Shown here in pieces: positions 1-9,779 of a DNA stretch of 64,000 bases. The translations under genes were made by a program, and so were the position numbers. Position 1 is the first letter of the stretch. Each line of letters begins with the position of its first letter. The DNA is from Kappaphycus alvarezii (lineage: Eukaryota > Rhodophyta > Florideophyceae > Gigartinales > Solieriaceae). Location: assembly GCA_002205965.3 (NCBI GenBank), contig NADL03000673.1, positions 868,001 to 932,000 of the forward strand. Direction: 5' to 3'. The notes below the pieces were generated by a model. The model saw only the letters and a program-made list of their open reading frames with translations, had not been told where the DNA came from and did not search any database.

Positions 1-2
1 GT

Positions 3-68
3 GAGGAGTACGCGCAGATGTACTCCCATTTTGATGAAGCTGTAATCCGTGCGCAAATCGAGAATTGA
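3..68 (+). CDS. Possible C-terminal end of an upstream gene (partial)
   Basis: The frame starting at base 3 is open from the window edge to a TGA at 66-68. It encodes 21 residues beginning EEYAQMYSHFDEAV, a charged, protein-like composition unlike the simple-sequence frames around it. It would be the tail of a gene starting outside the window. I do not recognise a family. A stretch this short can be open by chance, so this is only a possibility. Confidence 0.2.
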   Translation, partial: EEYAQMYSHFDEAVIRAQIEN

Positions 69-345
69 AATACACAATTTACCCTCCTACTCATACTGGG
101 TGTCCTTGTTGGCATGTTTTTGTGTGCAACACAAAATAATAATCAGGAAGCACTCAATGTTGTAATTCGAATATTTGGATTGTCAAAGAAAATAGACTGT
201 AAGGCCTTCAGTGAAATGCAAAACTTGTACAGTTGTCAACATTCTGTCTCAAGAGGGAATGTTGATTCTGGCCCATGGGGCAAATTTATGTAATTTTATT
301 ATTTGGAAAGTAATGTCATTTCCTGAAGTGAGGCTACATTTTCCA
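69..345. other. Intergenic, no feature seen
   Basis: Moderately AT-rich sequence between the possible gene tail and the first copia element. I see no conserved protein frame, repeat or RNA gene here. Confidence 0.5.
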
Positions 346-350
346 TTAGG

Positions 351-772
351 TTTTATACAGAAAAGGCTCGCGATAGTGCCAGCGCAGCACGCAAACGGTT
401 TGCTTTGCCAGCGCAGCATCTGTGACAGCTCAGCAGGAATGCTTAGATATTTTATGATATTAATCTAGTACAAAATGCTACTGTAGCCACTAGATCAATT
501 TTATGGTGGACTAGTTCTACACTGCATTGTACTTTACTTTCAAATACAGTACACGGGCTACAAAAAGTCTATATGAGGGCTTGCGTACCGAGTAGCGGGG
601 CAAGTCCAAGACAAGTATCTCTTGCCGTAATAAGTGGAAGCCAGCCCGTCGATCACAACGGTCAGTAGTTGTGTCAGACATTATAAGCTCGGCTTGTAGG
701 GCTTACAGTAGACTTCCACCAGAAACCTCGCTGCTTGCTACATGTGTCATACCTTTTGGGCTGTGAACTACA
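351..772 (+). repeat. 5' LTR of Copia-1
   Basis: This 422-bp repeat is homologous over nearly its whole length to 5584-6064. The right copy begins TGTTATACAG; here the start has mutated to TTTTATACAG. Both copies end ...AACTACA, giving TG...CA ends. Shared blocks include GGGCTTGCGTACCGAGTAGC and the segment around TCGGCTTGTAGGGCTTACAG. I found no clear initiator-tRNA primer-binding site just inside the LTR. Confidence 0.9.
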
Positions 773-962
773 TTCGCGAATTATCCTCACAGTGTCCTCA
801 GTTTTATTAATTCCACACTTTGCACTTACAATTACATACTACTCCACTGAAAAAAGCCTGAATATCCTTCCGCCAATCGTAGACCAGAGCATTGTTACTT
901 ACATACAACCTTCTTCTGAAAACAAGTCAGAACCAATCCGAATTTCCAGGTCAGTGATCAAC

Positions 963-2287
963 ATGGATCAAGGAAGCACTGCCAATACACCGGACCTGTT
1001 TCTGTCTGAGATAGCACTGGAAAATGTCTCTCAAGAGGTTTCAGGATTCATCAACTCAATTCGAATACTCGAGAATCGTGTCTCTCTCGTCAATGACTGA
1101 TTCAAGTAGTCGATGAGGTTGCCGAACTTTTTCCACCAGCTGTATTGTTCCCCTGCTATACAATCTCTGCCTATTGCTTATAAAGCACTTCGTGACTGGT
1201 TGAATGACCGTGGAGCAAATATGCCGCCGCATAGTTCCCGTCGTGTTATCCGACAGCTAGCCGCTAATCTCTATACCGAAGACGAAGACAAGTTAGCTGC
1301 AGAAGAAATAACAAAGGACATACTGAAATCAGGTCGTCGTACAACCCGAAGAGGCCAGGAGCAATCAGCCCCGAAGATGAAATCTCGTGCTACATCCGTC
1401 CCTACGCATCAGGACAAATTGGCGTACTACATCGGCTCTAGATTCCGTGACAAGGACCAAAAGTTCTCCGGAGACCTTGGTGAGTCATATGGAATATGTT
1501 GCCGAGTACCAACAATTGCTCGTGACTATGGTCTCAGCGCTGCGCAGAAGAAGCAATACCTTCATAACCTTCTACGTGGTGATGCTAAGAGATTTTACCT
1601 GGATCGATCGATAACGAAGTTAATTCGTTTACTGAGGCCATAAACCTCATTGGTAATGAATACAACTCCGTGGTTCGTCAAAATCGAGTGAAGAACTATC
1701 TCGGTGGACTTAGGTTATCTAAGTATACTTCTGAAGGCCTTGATGAGCTTGCAGCACTTGAAAAACTGTACAAGCTGATAACAAAGCTTTCACCGCAAGT
1801 GCCTGTTTCGCACAGGAGTGAGGCACACAAGATTGAATTTCTTCGTAATGCTACCGTCGGTTATGCATGGGCGACGGAGCCGTTAAGTCGCGTCGCTACC
1901 CATGGTCTCTCATTTCAGCAACTCTATGGAGAACTTGAAGCAGCCTTGCATCTCTCTAGGGAAGCCAAATTGGCAAACATGAGAGATAAAGTTGCAATTA
2001 GGTCACGTACTACTTCAGATGAGGACGAAAAGGTCCCTGGGATACTCTATCAAGGACCTGGTCGCTACGCAAACCGACATCGTGGTGTCGGTGATACACG
2101 TAGTTACGGCCAAAGGAAGGATCCATCTGGACCACTTTCGGTCATGGGATGCTTCAATTGTGATTCCCCTGATCATATGCTAAGTTCATGTCCGCATAAG
2201 ATTGACCTTGCTAAAGCCGCTCGTCGAAAAATGGAGTACATGTCGAAGAAAATGGAAACACCGAAATGCTCAGGTTGTATTATTTGA
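963..2287 (+). pseudogene. Copia-1 gag (broken), with CCHC zinc knuckle
   Basis: Gag forms the nucleocapsid that packages element RNA. Three consecutive plus-strand frames (from ATG 963, then about 1113-1643 and 1670-2287) read as one gag protein separated by frameshifts. The last part ends with a perfect retroviral-type zinc knuckle at 2150-2191, CFNCDSPDHMLSSC (C-x2-C-x4-H-x4-C). Upstream residues are charged and helical, as expected for gag. At least two breaks stop it being translated as one product. The assignment rests on the knuckle and on its position between the LTR and the protease. Confidence 0.85.
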
Positions 2288-2479
2288 ATTATGTCAACAG
2301 CTCGACTCTGTAAATGAAGCAAAAGAGGAAATGAGTCAAGAAGTACCAGATGAAACATGTACATGTTAACGATGAAGTTGAAGAAGAAAAAACAGATTTG
2401 ATCTCTTCGATGCACTTGTTAATTATGTCGGAGACAAATGATGAAAAATCTGTAGCTGAGCTACAATCAACCTTACTTC

Positions 2480-5400
2480 TCCTTCGGCCCCAAAAGGAAT
2501 TGAAAGTTCAATGGAGCCTGTTTGGATACTGGAGCTCAGAGATCTGTAGTAGGGAAGAGTCAAGCTGAGGCATACTACCGCTCATGGGAATCCCTCTAGC
2601 TCTCATTCGTCAACAGCAAAGGTCTACAAATTTGGAGCAAAGGAAGAAAGCATTGGAAAAGCAAAGTTTCGAATCCCATATGGCGACAACCGTCACATGA
2701 AGATCGTTCTGGATGTTGTAGATATTGAATACCGCTTCTTTTAGGACTCGACGTACTTGATAAGTACAAGCTTCTAGTAGACACCGTGGACAATCGTATC
2801 GATGCAAAGATCCTGTCTGGAGCGCACCTCTCACTCGAAAGCTAGGCCATGCCTACTATGAATGGAACTACGAAGTTATGTATACAGAGCCAGAATTGAA
2901 AAGGATTCACCGACACTTTTATCACCGCATCCGCTGAGAATATACAAAATGATGAAGCAGGCCAAGGATCCTCAAGCGACACCAGAGACACTTAAGGCAC
3001 TCGAAAAAGTTACTGAATCTTGTGATGTTTGTCAAAGGATTTCGAACAACCTGGTCGTTTCCGCGTCGCACTGCCAAGCGAAGACGTAGTCTTTAACCGA
3101 ACTGTGCTTATGGATCTTATGTACTTGGAAAGCATGCCCGTACTACACATGGTTTGCAAGGATACGTTTTCAGTGCTGCAGTATTCCTCGATGGAGAGTC
3201 GGCAAACAACGTATGGACAGCTTACGTCCGTCAATGGGTTACAAAGTACGTCGGTTACTCGAAAGAAATTCACACTGATCGTGGACCGCAATTCGATAGT
3301 GACCGGTGGCGTCACTTGCTGCAAGCGAGTGGATAAAACGCTTGGACTCAGGTATCGAAAGCCATAATGCTATTGGCGTCGGTGAAAAGTACCATGACTT
3401 CCTCCGACGAATTTATCGTAAGGTACGAATGGAGCACCAAAAGATTTCGAAAGATGACTGTCTTTCTCTTTCTGTTCATGCCATGAACAACACTGCCGGA
3501 CCAGATGGGTTGTCTCCCACTCTTCTCGTGTTTGGAATCGTTCCACAATTTCCGCTAGGTTCTCAGATCTTCCCGAGCAGCGTGAGCGAATGAAAGCATT
3601 ACAAAATGCTCGCTCTGAGATGTCTAAGGCTGTTGCTTCTGCCGCATCCGCACTGCTCTTAATCGTAACGTCCCTATTGCATCAGACCGCGAGATTAATT
3701 GGATCTCAAGTACTCTTCTATCGCGAAAAGTGAAAGCATGGGAAGGCCCATACAAGGTTGTTGCAGGAGATGAAAAAAATCTTTGGATCAGTATCAATAA
3801 CGAACTTAAAAGGGTTTCGATTGACAAGTCCGTGAGTATATAACGGATCCGGATCACCAGGAAGGACAGGAAAAATTGTCTGATAATGAGAGCGTGACGA
3901 AATAGATACGTCTTTGACCGAGTGTTCTCGGGCGAAACATTTCTTGCAACCGTTCAAGAAAGAATGGCTGAAGTTCGGGTCAAAACGAGGGAACAACTGA
4001 TGTCTTAGAGACACCAAGCCTAACGTATATCATGGAGAAATTCCTGCTGCTGACAAAAGATCAACTCCGCAGCATTTGAAATAGCCAAACGCAACGAGAT
4101 TCAGGGTCTTTCTGATCGAAAGTCTGGGAAGTCGTCAATATTTCGTCTCTTCCCCGAAGGCAAACATTATCGGTGGAAGATTTGAACTTACGCTAAAGAA
4201 TCCAGGTACCGACCGTCAGAAGGCCAAAGCACGTTTCGTTGGACAAGGCTACAAAGACGACATGAAAGAGTTTATAGTGCATAGCTGCCCAACGCTACGC
4301 CAAAGCTCTACCAAAATAATCCTTTCAGTATCTGCCATTCTTAATTACCGCCTCGCAATGATTGATTTCGTTCAAGCTTACCTCCAAGCGAAAGAAAAGC
4401 TAAGTCGTGATATATATCTTAAGATCCGTGAGGCCGATCGAAAGTTTTTCAACATCCGGGGAGATCAAGTACTGAAGCTAAAAAGCCTCTTTATGGTATC
4501 TGTGATTCTGGTGACTACTGGGGCGCTACTCTCGAATTCTTTCATCAAGAACGAACTAGGAATGCTACCACTCGACGGAGATCCGTCTTTACATGAAACA
4601 AGTACAGAGGGTACCGATGGACTTCTTGGAGCCTATGTCGATGATAATTTGTTTGCTGGAAATGAAAATTTTGATAAGCTCATTGAACTCACAGCTCGTT
4701 TTTGAGTCAAAACCGGTCGAGTATGACAATTTGAGTTCGTTGGCATCCATATTGAAACTAAAAATCGATTGATGGTCAGCGAAGTTTTACTCTACCATCC
4801 CAGACTCTCTTGCCAAGCTCAGAACAATACCAAAGGATTCTACTTTGAACTCTTTCGCCGTCCGAGCCGCATTCAGTTGGCTATCGCACACTCTTCGGAT
4901 ATATGCTGTGCAGTCAATCGCTCAGCACAAGTAACCGTTGAAAGTTTCGGAAAGAAGGCCATCGACGAGCTTAATACTTCCATAAGCTATGTGAAAGATA
5001 CCAAAGCATCCGTCTCAAATATCCTCCGCTCAATTTCAACACTGCATATTCGTCTTATGCAGATGCATCGTTTGCGAGAAACACAGATCTCACTTCGCAG
5101 TTAGGTTTCATTATTTTGCTTTGTGATGACGCAGACCGCTGCATGTTTTGAACTATAGCAGCCGCAAGTCTCGTCGCGTCGTACGGTCTATCATGGCTGG
5201 AGAAGTGTACGCATTCTCCGCCGCATTTTATGTCGCTTACATATTGAAACACGATTTGGAGCGCATCTTACGCCGTAAGATACCTCTGAAAATGTTCACA
5301 GACTTGAAAAATTTTTCGATCTCATTACCCGTGCTTCGCATACAACTTAGAAACGTTTAATGATAGACATCGCTGCTGCTCGCGAAGCCTACGACAAGTT

Positions 5401-5509
5401 CGAAATATCAAATGCTGGACTTATGGCTAGTATTGCAAATCCTGCGGATGGTCTAACGAAGCCGAATGTTTGCAAGCCTCTGCTAGACATTCTACGGACT
5501 GTATTTTGA
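2480..5509 (+). pseudogene. Copia-1 pol (broken): protease, integrase, reverse transcriptase, RNase H
   Basis: Domains follow copia order. The aspartic protease active site CLDTGAQRSVVG has DTG at 2525-2533, with a downstream LGLDVLDKYKLLVD stretch. The HHCC integrase zinc region runs about 2890-3060 and ends CDVCQRI. The integrase core shows TDRGPQFDS near 3270-3300 and an ESHNAIGVGEKYH block near 3355-3395 that supplies the catalytic Glu. Reverse transcriptase includes KARFVGQGYKDD near 4230 and the catalytic YVDD at 4634-4645. The RNase H region includes AGEVYAFSAAFYVAYIL near 5195. The C-terminal block contains NPADGLTKP and stops at 5507-5509. Many frameshifts and stops interrupt the frame, so no full polyprotein can be made. 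Confidence 0.9.
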
Positions 5510-5569
5510 CAAAACCTTCATCAAGCAATGTATTATCCGTAAGAAGTAAGGCACACCTGCCTCGCTTTT

Positions 5570-5583
5570 TGAAAGGGCGGGAA
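5570..5583 (+). promoter_or_regulatory. Polypurine tract of Copia-1
   Basis: The bases GAAAGGGCGGGAA immediately precede the 3' LTR start TGTTATACAG. A purine-rich tract here is the expected plus-strand primer for reverse transcription. Confidence 0.6.
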
Positions 5584-6064
5584 TGTTATACAGAAAGGGC
5601 TCGCGATAGTTCCAGCGCAGAAAGCAGAAAGCGCAGAAAGGGCTCACGATAGTTCCAGCGCAGCAAGCAAACGGTTTGCTGTGCCAGCGCATTATCTGTG
5701 ATGGCTCAGCAGGAATGCTTGGATATTTTTATGATATGCAGCCACTAGATTTAATTTTCATGGTGGACTAGTTCTACACTGCACTGTACTGTACTTTCAA
5801 ATACAGTGCAGACGGGCCACTAAAAGTCCATATAAGGGCTTGCGTACCGAGTAGCTGGGCAAGTCCGAGACAAAAATCATCAGTCATAGATAGAAAAAGT
5901 AAACACTTGTTCTTGCCGCAAAAAGGGGAAGCCAGGCCGTCAAGCACAACGGCCAGTAGTTGTGTCAGACATTGTAAGCTCGGCTTGTAGGGCTTACAGT
6001 AAACTTCCACCAGCAACCTTGCTGCGTGCTACACGTGTCATACCTTTTCGGCTGTGAAACTACA
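5584..6064 (+). repeat. 3' LTR of Copia-1
   Basis: This 481-bp copy is about 60 bp longer than the 5' LTR. Two differences are visible. Near the start, the segment around GGGCTCGCGATAGTTCCAGC is duplicated at about 5594-5665. A stretch around AGTCATAGATAGAAAAAGTA near 5880-5900 has no equivalent in the 5' LTR. The ends are TG...CA. The divergence between the LTRs indicates an old insertion. Confidence 0.9.
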
Positions 6065-6107
6065 GTAGGGATTGAGGTGAGCATGTTCTAGTAGGGATTG
6101 AGGTGAG
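6065..6107 (+). repeat. 26-bp tandem duplication beside Copia-1
   Basis: GTAGGGATTGAGGTGAG starts at 6065 and again at 6091, so a 26-bp unit is present about 1.65 times. The first copy overlaps the target duplication of Copia-1. Confidence 0.85.
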
Positions 6108-6688
6108 TGCGTGTGAGCTTACAGGGTGGGCTAAGTGCCAACTGTATCGAATCACATGGGTCATTTCACGAGTTTCATTTCTCATGAACTACAGTAGAGT
6201 AGGGCATTGGCCACAACAGGAATTTAACCTTTTATCAAGAATCTGTAAGCAGTATTGCCAACTGGCCATTGGGTCTCGATTGAACTGTCTTGGCGATGTA
6301 AGCATTTCCAAAATGCCATTTCGGTTGTGACATACGGTACTGTATCTGGATACATTTATCTTCCGGAAACAGGCAACTGCGTTTGAAATTACATGCACAT
6401 TCCAAGTTTGAATATGTTGCCCATCAAACCGGAGACAAGAATTCTGATGACTTTAATTTTCTGCAGCAAGTATCCTGATGTGGCAAAAGCAAGTTTGATC
6501 AGAAACAGCCAGACAGACACTGTACTGTATTCTAAAAACATTAATGGATCATTAGCTTAAAAGGGAGCTGTTGCATTTGGTTGGCTTGCACATTTCGGCA
6601 ATTTCAACCCTGTGACAAATTGTTATTTCAGAGGGCCACATTCCATGTGTGTGTAATCTTTACGGGATGTGGAAAGAGCATGTGGGAG
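6108..6688. other. Intergenic, no feature seen
   Basis: About 580 bp between the copia element and the tail of the next LINE copy. No recognisable coding frame or repeat was found on either strand. Confidence 0.5.
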
Positions 6689-6746
6689 AACATGCTGAGG
6701 GGGATTACAGAGAAATTAACATGCATAGGGGGATGAGAGAGAAACT
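6689..6746 (-). repeat. Two 29-bp tandem units at the 3' tail of LINE copy A
   Basis: AACATGCTGAGGGGGATTAC starts unit 1 (6689-6717) and AACATGCATAGGGGGATGAG starts unit 2 (6718-6746). The units differ at about five positions. On the minus strand they follow directly after the stop codon of the LINE ORF. Short tandem repeats are a known kind of LINE 3' tail, which is the likely reading. Confidence 0.75.
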
Positions 6747-7974
6747 AATCGGAAATGCATCTGGTAAGAACTTGACGAGCTTGTAACCCATGCAAGCAGA
6801 ACACAAAGCGCGTGATTAGGAGGTGCAGCTCCCATTGGGGAGTGGTGCCTCGACGGGCAGCAGCGAACGTAGAAAGGCGCCGGAAGAAAGTCGCACCGTC
6901 GGCCCCAAGGGCACCGAACACATCAATACCAACAGGAAGAAGCCGTATATCGTTCGTGTGGCAGACTAGACCGTAGTGCGTGTGTTTCGCACGTTCAGCC
7001 ATTGAGGCAGCTGCGCCGCCAGATAGGGCACACTGGGAAACGCGAGAAGTGACCTGTGGATGGGCCACTGTGACATCCAAAGCAATATCCTTCGGGTCGA
7101 GGCCATATGCAGCAGGGATATAAAGATCTATGCGAAGGGCGGACGAGGAAGAGGACGAAGGGGGAAGGGGAGGAAGCAGATGTTCAAGAGAGGCAGAAAT
7201 TCCAAGCTCCTTACAGTAGCGATGGAGAGCGTTACGCAAGACATTGTGGCGACGAGTCTGCCCATCGTTGTACTTACAGGTGAGGGCATGTTTGCCCAGG
7301 GGATCGAGCAACGGGGCGATGTCGTTGGAACGGCGAGCACATACCGGACATCGATCATGACCAGAGAAAATCGCGCGGCCGAGGCGTAGAGATACAGCGA
7401 CTATCCAAGCTTGCGAGGACAGATAGGTGCCGCGGTGAGGGTGCGGTAAAGTAGAGAAAGCTGAACAGGCGGACGACTCACGGACAGATAGGAGGCGAGA
7501 TCTGTCGCGGTCAGAGGATGATCGGAAGATCCGATCAAACGTCGAACTGTGAAGCTCAGACGAGATAGCAGACTGGAGCCGTTCGTCGGGGACCGGCGTT
7601 TGACACCTCTGAAACAGGGAAGTGGGCGACAGGGAAGCCGAAAGATCTGGATAACGGGTAGATAATAAAGAAATCGCGGCCCGAGGCACTTCCTCCAGGT
7701 GTAGGTCTCCCGAGAAGGAGAGCAGATCTGAGAAACGGCGGAAAACATCAATCATCGAAGCCGCATAAGCGGACTCAGGGATTGACGAAGCGAGAAGAAT
7801 GCCGAGGCCCCGTAGGAAATAGGAAGGCAGGCTTGCTCCCATTCGGAGTCGGTGCAAGGACCATGAATCTGTGCGAAAGCCTCCCGCTGCTTCCGGTCGA
7901 AGCTGACGGCCAAAGCCGTAGATTGGTGGGGGGAGAGAGTCCATGTTGACTTTTTTGACAGTTTTCACTGCCAA
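6745..7974 (-). mobile_element. LINE 3' half, copy A: reverse transcriptase C-terminus, zinc motif and restriction-like endonuclease
   Basis: An uninterrupted 409-codon frame, the longest in the window. Its N-terminal 190 residues are Arg/Ser/Leu-rich and fit the region after a LINE reverse transcriptase. Then come CPVC...GKHALTC (C-x2-C-x16-H-x3-C), TRRHNVLRNALHR, and a PD-(D/E)XK-like core with LRIDLYIP and IALDVTVAHP, ending PVGIDVFGALGADG. This order, Cys/His motif, RHN, then acidic core, is that of restriction-like endonuclease domains at the C-terminus of site-specific and dual-endonuclease LINEs. Copy G (24.4-23.5 kb) is the same subfamily. No reverse transcriptase catalytic core is present, so it is 5' truncated. 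Family assignment comes from motifs only. Confidence 0.75.
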
Positions 7975-8006
7975 TCATCAAGATCTTAAGGAAATTACAA
8001 TAGTTT

Positions 8007-8095
8007 TCTGGTCGAGGTACAGTACGTACATATATATGTATACACTATATACTGTATACCTCGACCAGAGGTACAGTATATATACCTCGACCAGA
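8007..8095. repeat. Hairpin-forming inverted repeat with a duplicated right arm
   Basis: The left arm TCTGGTCGAGGTACAGTA (8007-8024) pairs with TACTGTATACCTCGACCAGA (8050-8069) with a 2-nt bulge around an AT-rich loop. The arm end TACCTCGACCAGA is repeated at 8083-8095. It could be a small MITE-like element or a cruciform. I see no clear target duplication. Confidence 0.75.
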
Positions 8096-8261
8096 GAACG
8101 TACAATATGGAGTCTCCGTCATTCTGTCACAAGGCGTCAAATTGTCGGCAGGGATTCAACAGTCAAAAAGTGCAGTGCCCGATTCTCACGGCTACATTAA
8201 ACTCGTAGGAGCCAAATTTATGATACCAACCCAGCGACATTAGCTGACACAGAACACAAAA

Positions 8262-8310
8262 GGGGGGGGAATTTGGGATGCGTTACTCATTAGAGATGTA
8301 TGACGGGTCA
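8262..8310 (-). repeat. Fragment of the C-tailed retrosequence family
   Basis: On the minus strand this reads ...ATACATCTCTAATGAGTAAC followed by GCATCCCAAATT and a run of nine C. It matches the 3' end of the repeat at 63373-63512 (GCATCCCTAATCAGTAAGC, then CCCCAAAATCCCC). Confidence 0.6.
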
Positions 8311-9276
8311 GAAAAAAGGAAAGGCAAAACGGCGTTGACAAAAGTCTCTCGTCGATTCACCTGTATAGTAGATACTTTATGTGGCTGCACATCCGATAAG
8401 AGGCACGAGTAGTCCAATAACAGGAGAAAAAGCCTGCAAACACACTGGGGAATTGTAAAGGACCAAGACCGAAGCAACAACCTACCTGGACGATTCAATT
8501 TTGCCAATGCCGGCATCACGTTCGGGAGGGCTGTTCTCCTCGCTAGGAGCGCGAAACATAGGCATCTATCCAAAAACATAAAATGCTTGTCCCAACTCTC
8601 ACGGTGGTCCTAGTGTCTATTGGACCGTTGTCCTCACTACTTTAACCTCTTCTTTTCAATACAAAATTCTTTTACCTCAGCGCATTTCTTGTCCCTCCGC
8701 ATTAGTTCATGAGTGTAGATGGCCGATCAAAACAAACTTTTCAAGATTGTTGACCTCGGTGAAGGGTAGAGCAGTTTTCCCTCACCAGCTTCCGCTCCTC
8801 GCAAGAAGTTGTGAAAAGACTTCATTTTGGAAGGTAAAATAGTTCGTATTATCGTGGGGGGTTTCAGAAACGAGGCGCATGTACAGTAAAAATTACTGTA
8901 CTGTAACTAAACATAAAAAACCTTTTTTCCAGTAAAAATTTCGGGCTTCCAAAACATTTACCTTTCCAAAATGTAACGGAAATTGTCCTCACATGAGGAC
9001 AAAGCGTGCCTCATATGAGGACAGTGCTTGGTCGTATAGACACTAGCAACCACAACTGTTACCGAAACTCTGAGAAATACAATGAGATTTAGATGTAATA
9101 TTTACGGGGGACTTGCTCTACAAAAAGCCTGCCCTTACAACAAATAAAGTCCCCTCTTGTCAAAAGTGAGGGAGCTATAACCTAGCAACAAACACTGCAC
9201 GCAGTGCGGAGCCGTCAGACAGCACGACGGCTACGATCTACCAAGCATCCGAAAAAACGCGTACATGGTTGTCTAA
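8311..9276. other. Intergenic, no gene seen
   Basis: No conserved coding frame is visible. A TACTGTACTGTA palindrome block lies near 8883-8910. The last 200 bp is probably the 3' untranslated region of the minus-strand LEA-like gene. Confidence 0.4.
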
Positions 9277-9624
9277 TTACTTGGAGCTCTCGGTAGTAGC
9301 GCCGGTAGCCTCCTTTGCAGCGTCAACAGTAGCCTCGGCGGCACCCTTGGCAACCTCACCAGTCTTCTGGGCGGCATCCTTGGTAGTATCAGCAGCACCA
9401 GACACAGCCCCCTTTGTAACTTCGGCGGCCTTGGAAGCAACAGCCTTGGTGGTGTCAACAGCGGTAGTGGCCGCATCCTTGGCAACCTCGCCAGTCTTGG
9501 AAGCAACAGCCTTGGTAGTATCGACAGTGGCGGTGGCGGCAGTCTTGGCTACCTCACCCGTCTTGGCGGCGACATCCTTGGTGGCGTCGGCGGTCTTGGC
9601 CATGGTAGACTTTACGCAACCCAT
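9277..9624 (-). CDS. Small LEA-like (group 3 type) repeat protein with N-terminal acylation signal
   Basis: A complete 115-codon intronless gene. The start is fixed by the first ATG and by MGCVKSTMAK: Gly2, Cys3 and Ser6 match the consensus for N-myristoylation plus palmitoylation, suggesting membrane anchoring. The rest is almost only Ala, Lys, Thr, Val, Asp and Glu, in degenerate repeats of about 24 residues (KTGEVAK three times, DTTKAVASK twice). That pattern gives long amphipathic helices like group 3 late-embryogenesis-abundant proteins, which are disordered in solution, fold on drying or on membranes, and protect cells from water stress. A TATA-like box lies about 110 bp upstream. The amino-acid bias also produces a long open frame on the opposite strand, which is a shadow. 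The stress role is inferred from family resemblance. Confidence 0.8.
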   Translation of the reverse strand: MGCVKSTMAKTADATKDVAAKTGEVAKTAATATVDTTKAVASKTGEVAKDAATTAVDTTKAVASKAAEVTKGAVSGAADTTKDAAQKTGEVAKGAAEATVDAAKEATGATTESSK

Positions 9625-9732
9625 TGTAATTAAGTTTTGCTTGAAAAGTTATTGAGATGCACCGAGAAAACTGTAGTGAGGTAGTGGAGATTGCGCAGGC
9701 TGGGAATTGGTAGCAGGATGCTGTGCGATGAG

Positions 9733-9742
9733 TTTATATATT
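9733..9742 (-). promoter_or_regulatory. TATA-like box of the LEA-like gene
   Basis: On the minus strand AATATATAAA lies 109 bp upstream of the start codon. A transcription start about 30 bp downstream would give a leader of roughly 80 nt. No other TATA candidate is this close. Confidence 0.4.
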
Positions 9743-9779
9743 AGGCAGGCAAGCGGCACTGTTCATAAGGCGTCTGAAT

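Larger units (their letters stand above)
351..6064 (+). mobile_element. Ty1/copia LTR retrotransposon, full length but inactivated (Copia-1)
   Basis: The element is bounded by two related direct repeats (351-772 and 5584-6064). Between them, in copia order, lie gag with a zinc knuckle, aspartic protease, integrase, reverse transcriptase and RNase H. Integrase before reverse transcriptase is the diagnostic Ty1/copia arrangement. The 5 bases before the left LTR (TTAGG, 346-350) and after the right LTR (GTAGG, 6065-6069) match at 4 of 5 positions, fitting a 5-bp target duplication with one later mutation. A purine-rich tract at about 5570-5583 lies directly before the 3' LTR. Many stops and frameshifts make the copy inactive. 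Confidence 0.93.

Noticed and set aside
8007..8095. Intrinsic-type terminator for the hairpin
   Set aside because: The window is eukaryotic nuclear DNA; Rho-independent terminators do not apply, and the duplicated arm points to a repeat.
9269..9655. 128-codon plus-strand frame, Ala/Val/Ser-rich
   Set aside because: It is the antisense shadow of the repetitive LEA-like gene. Only the minus strand has a sensible start (MGCVKS), a TATA-like box and LEA composition.
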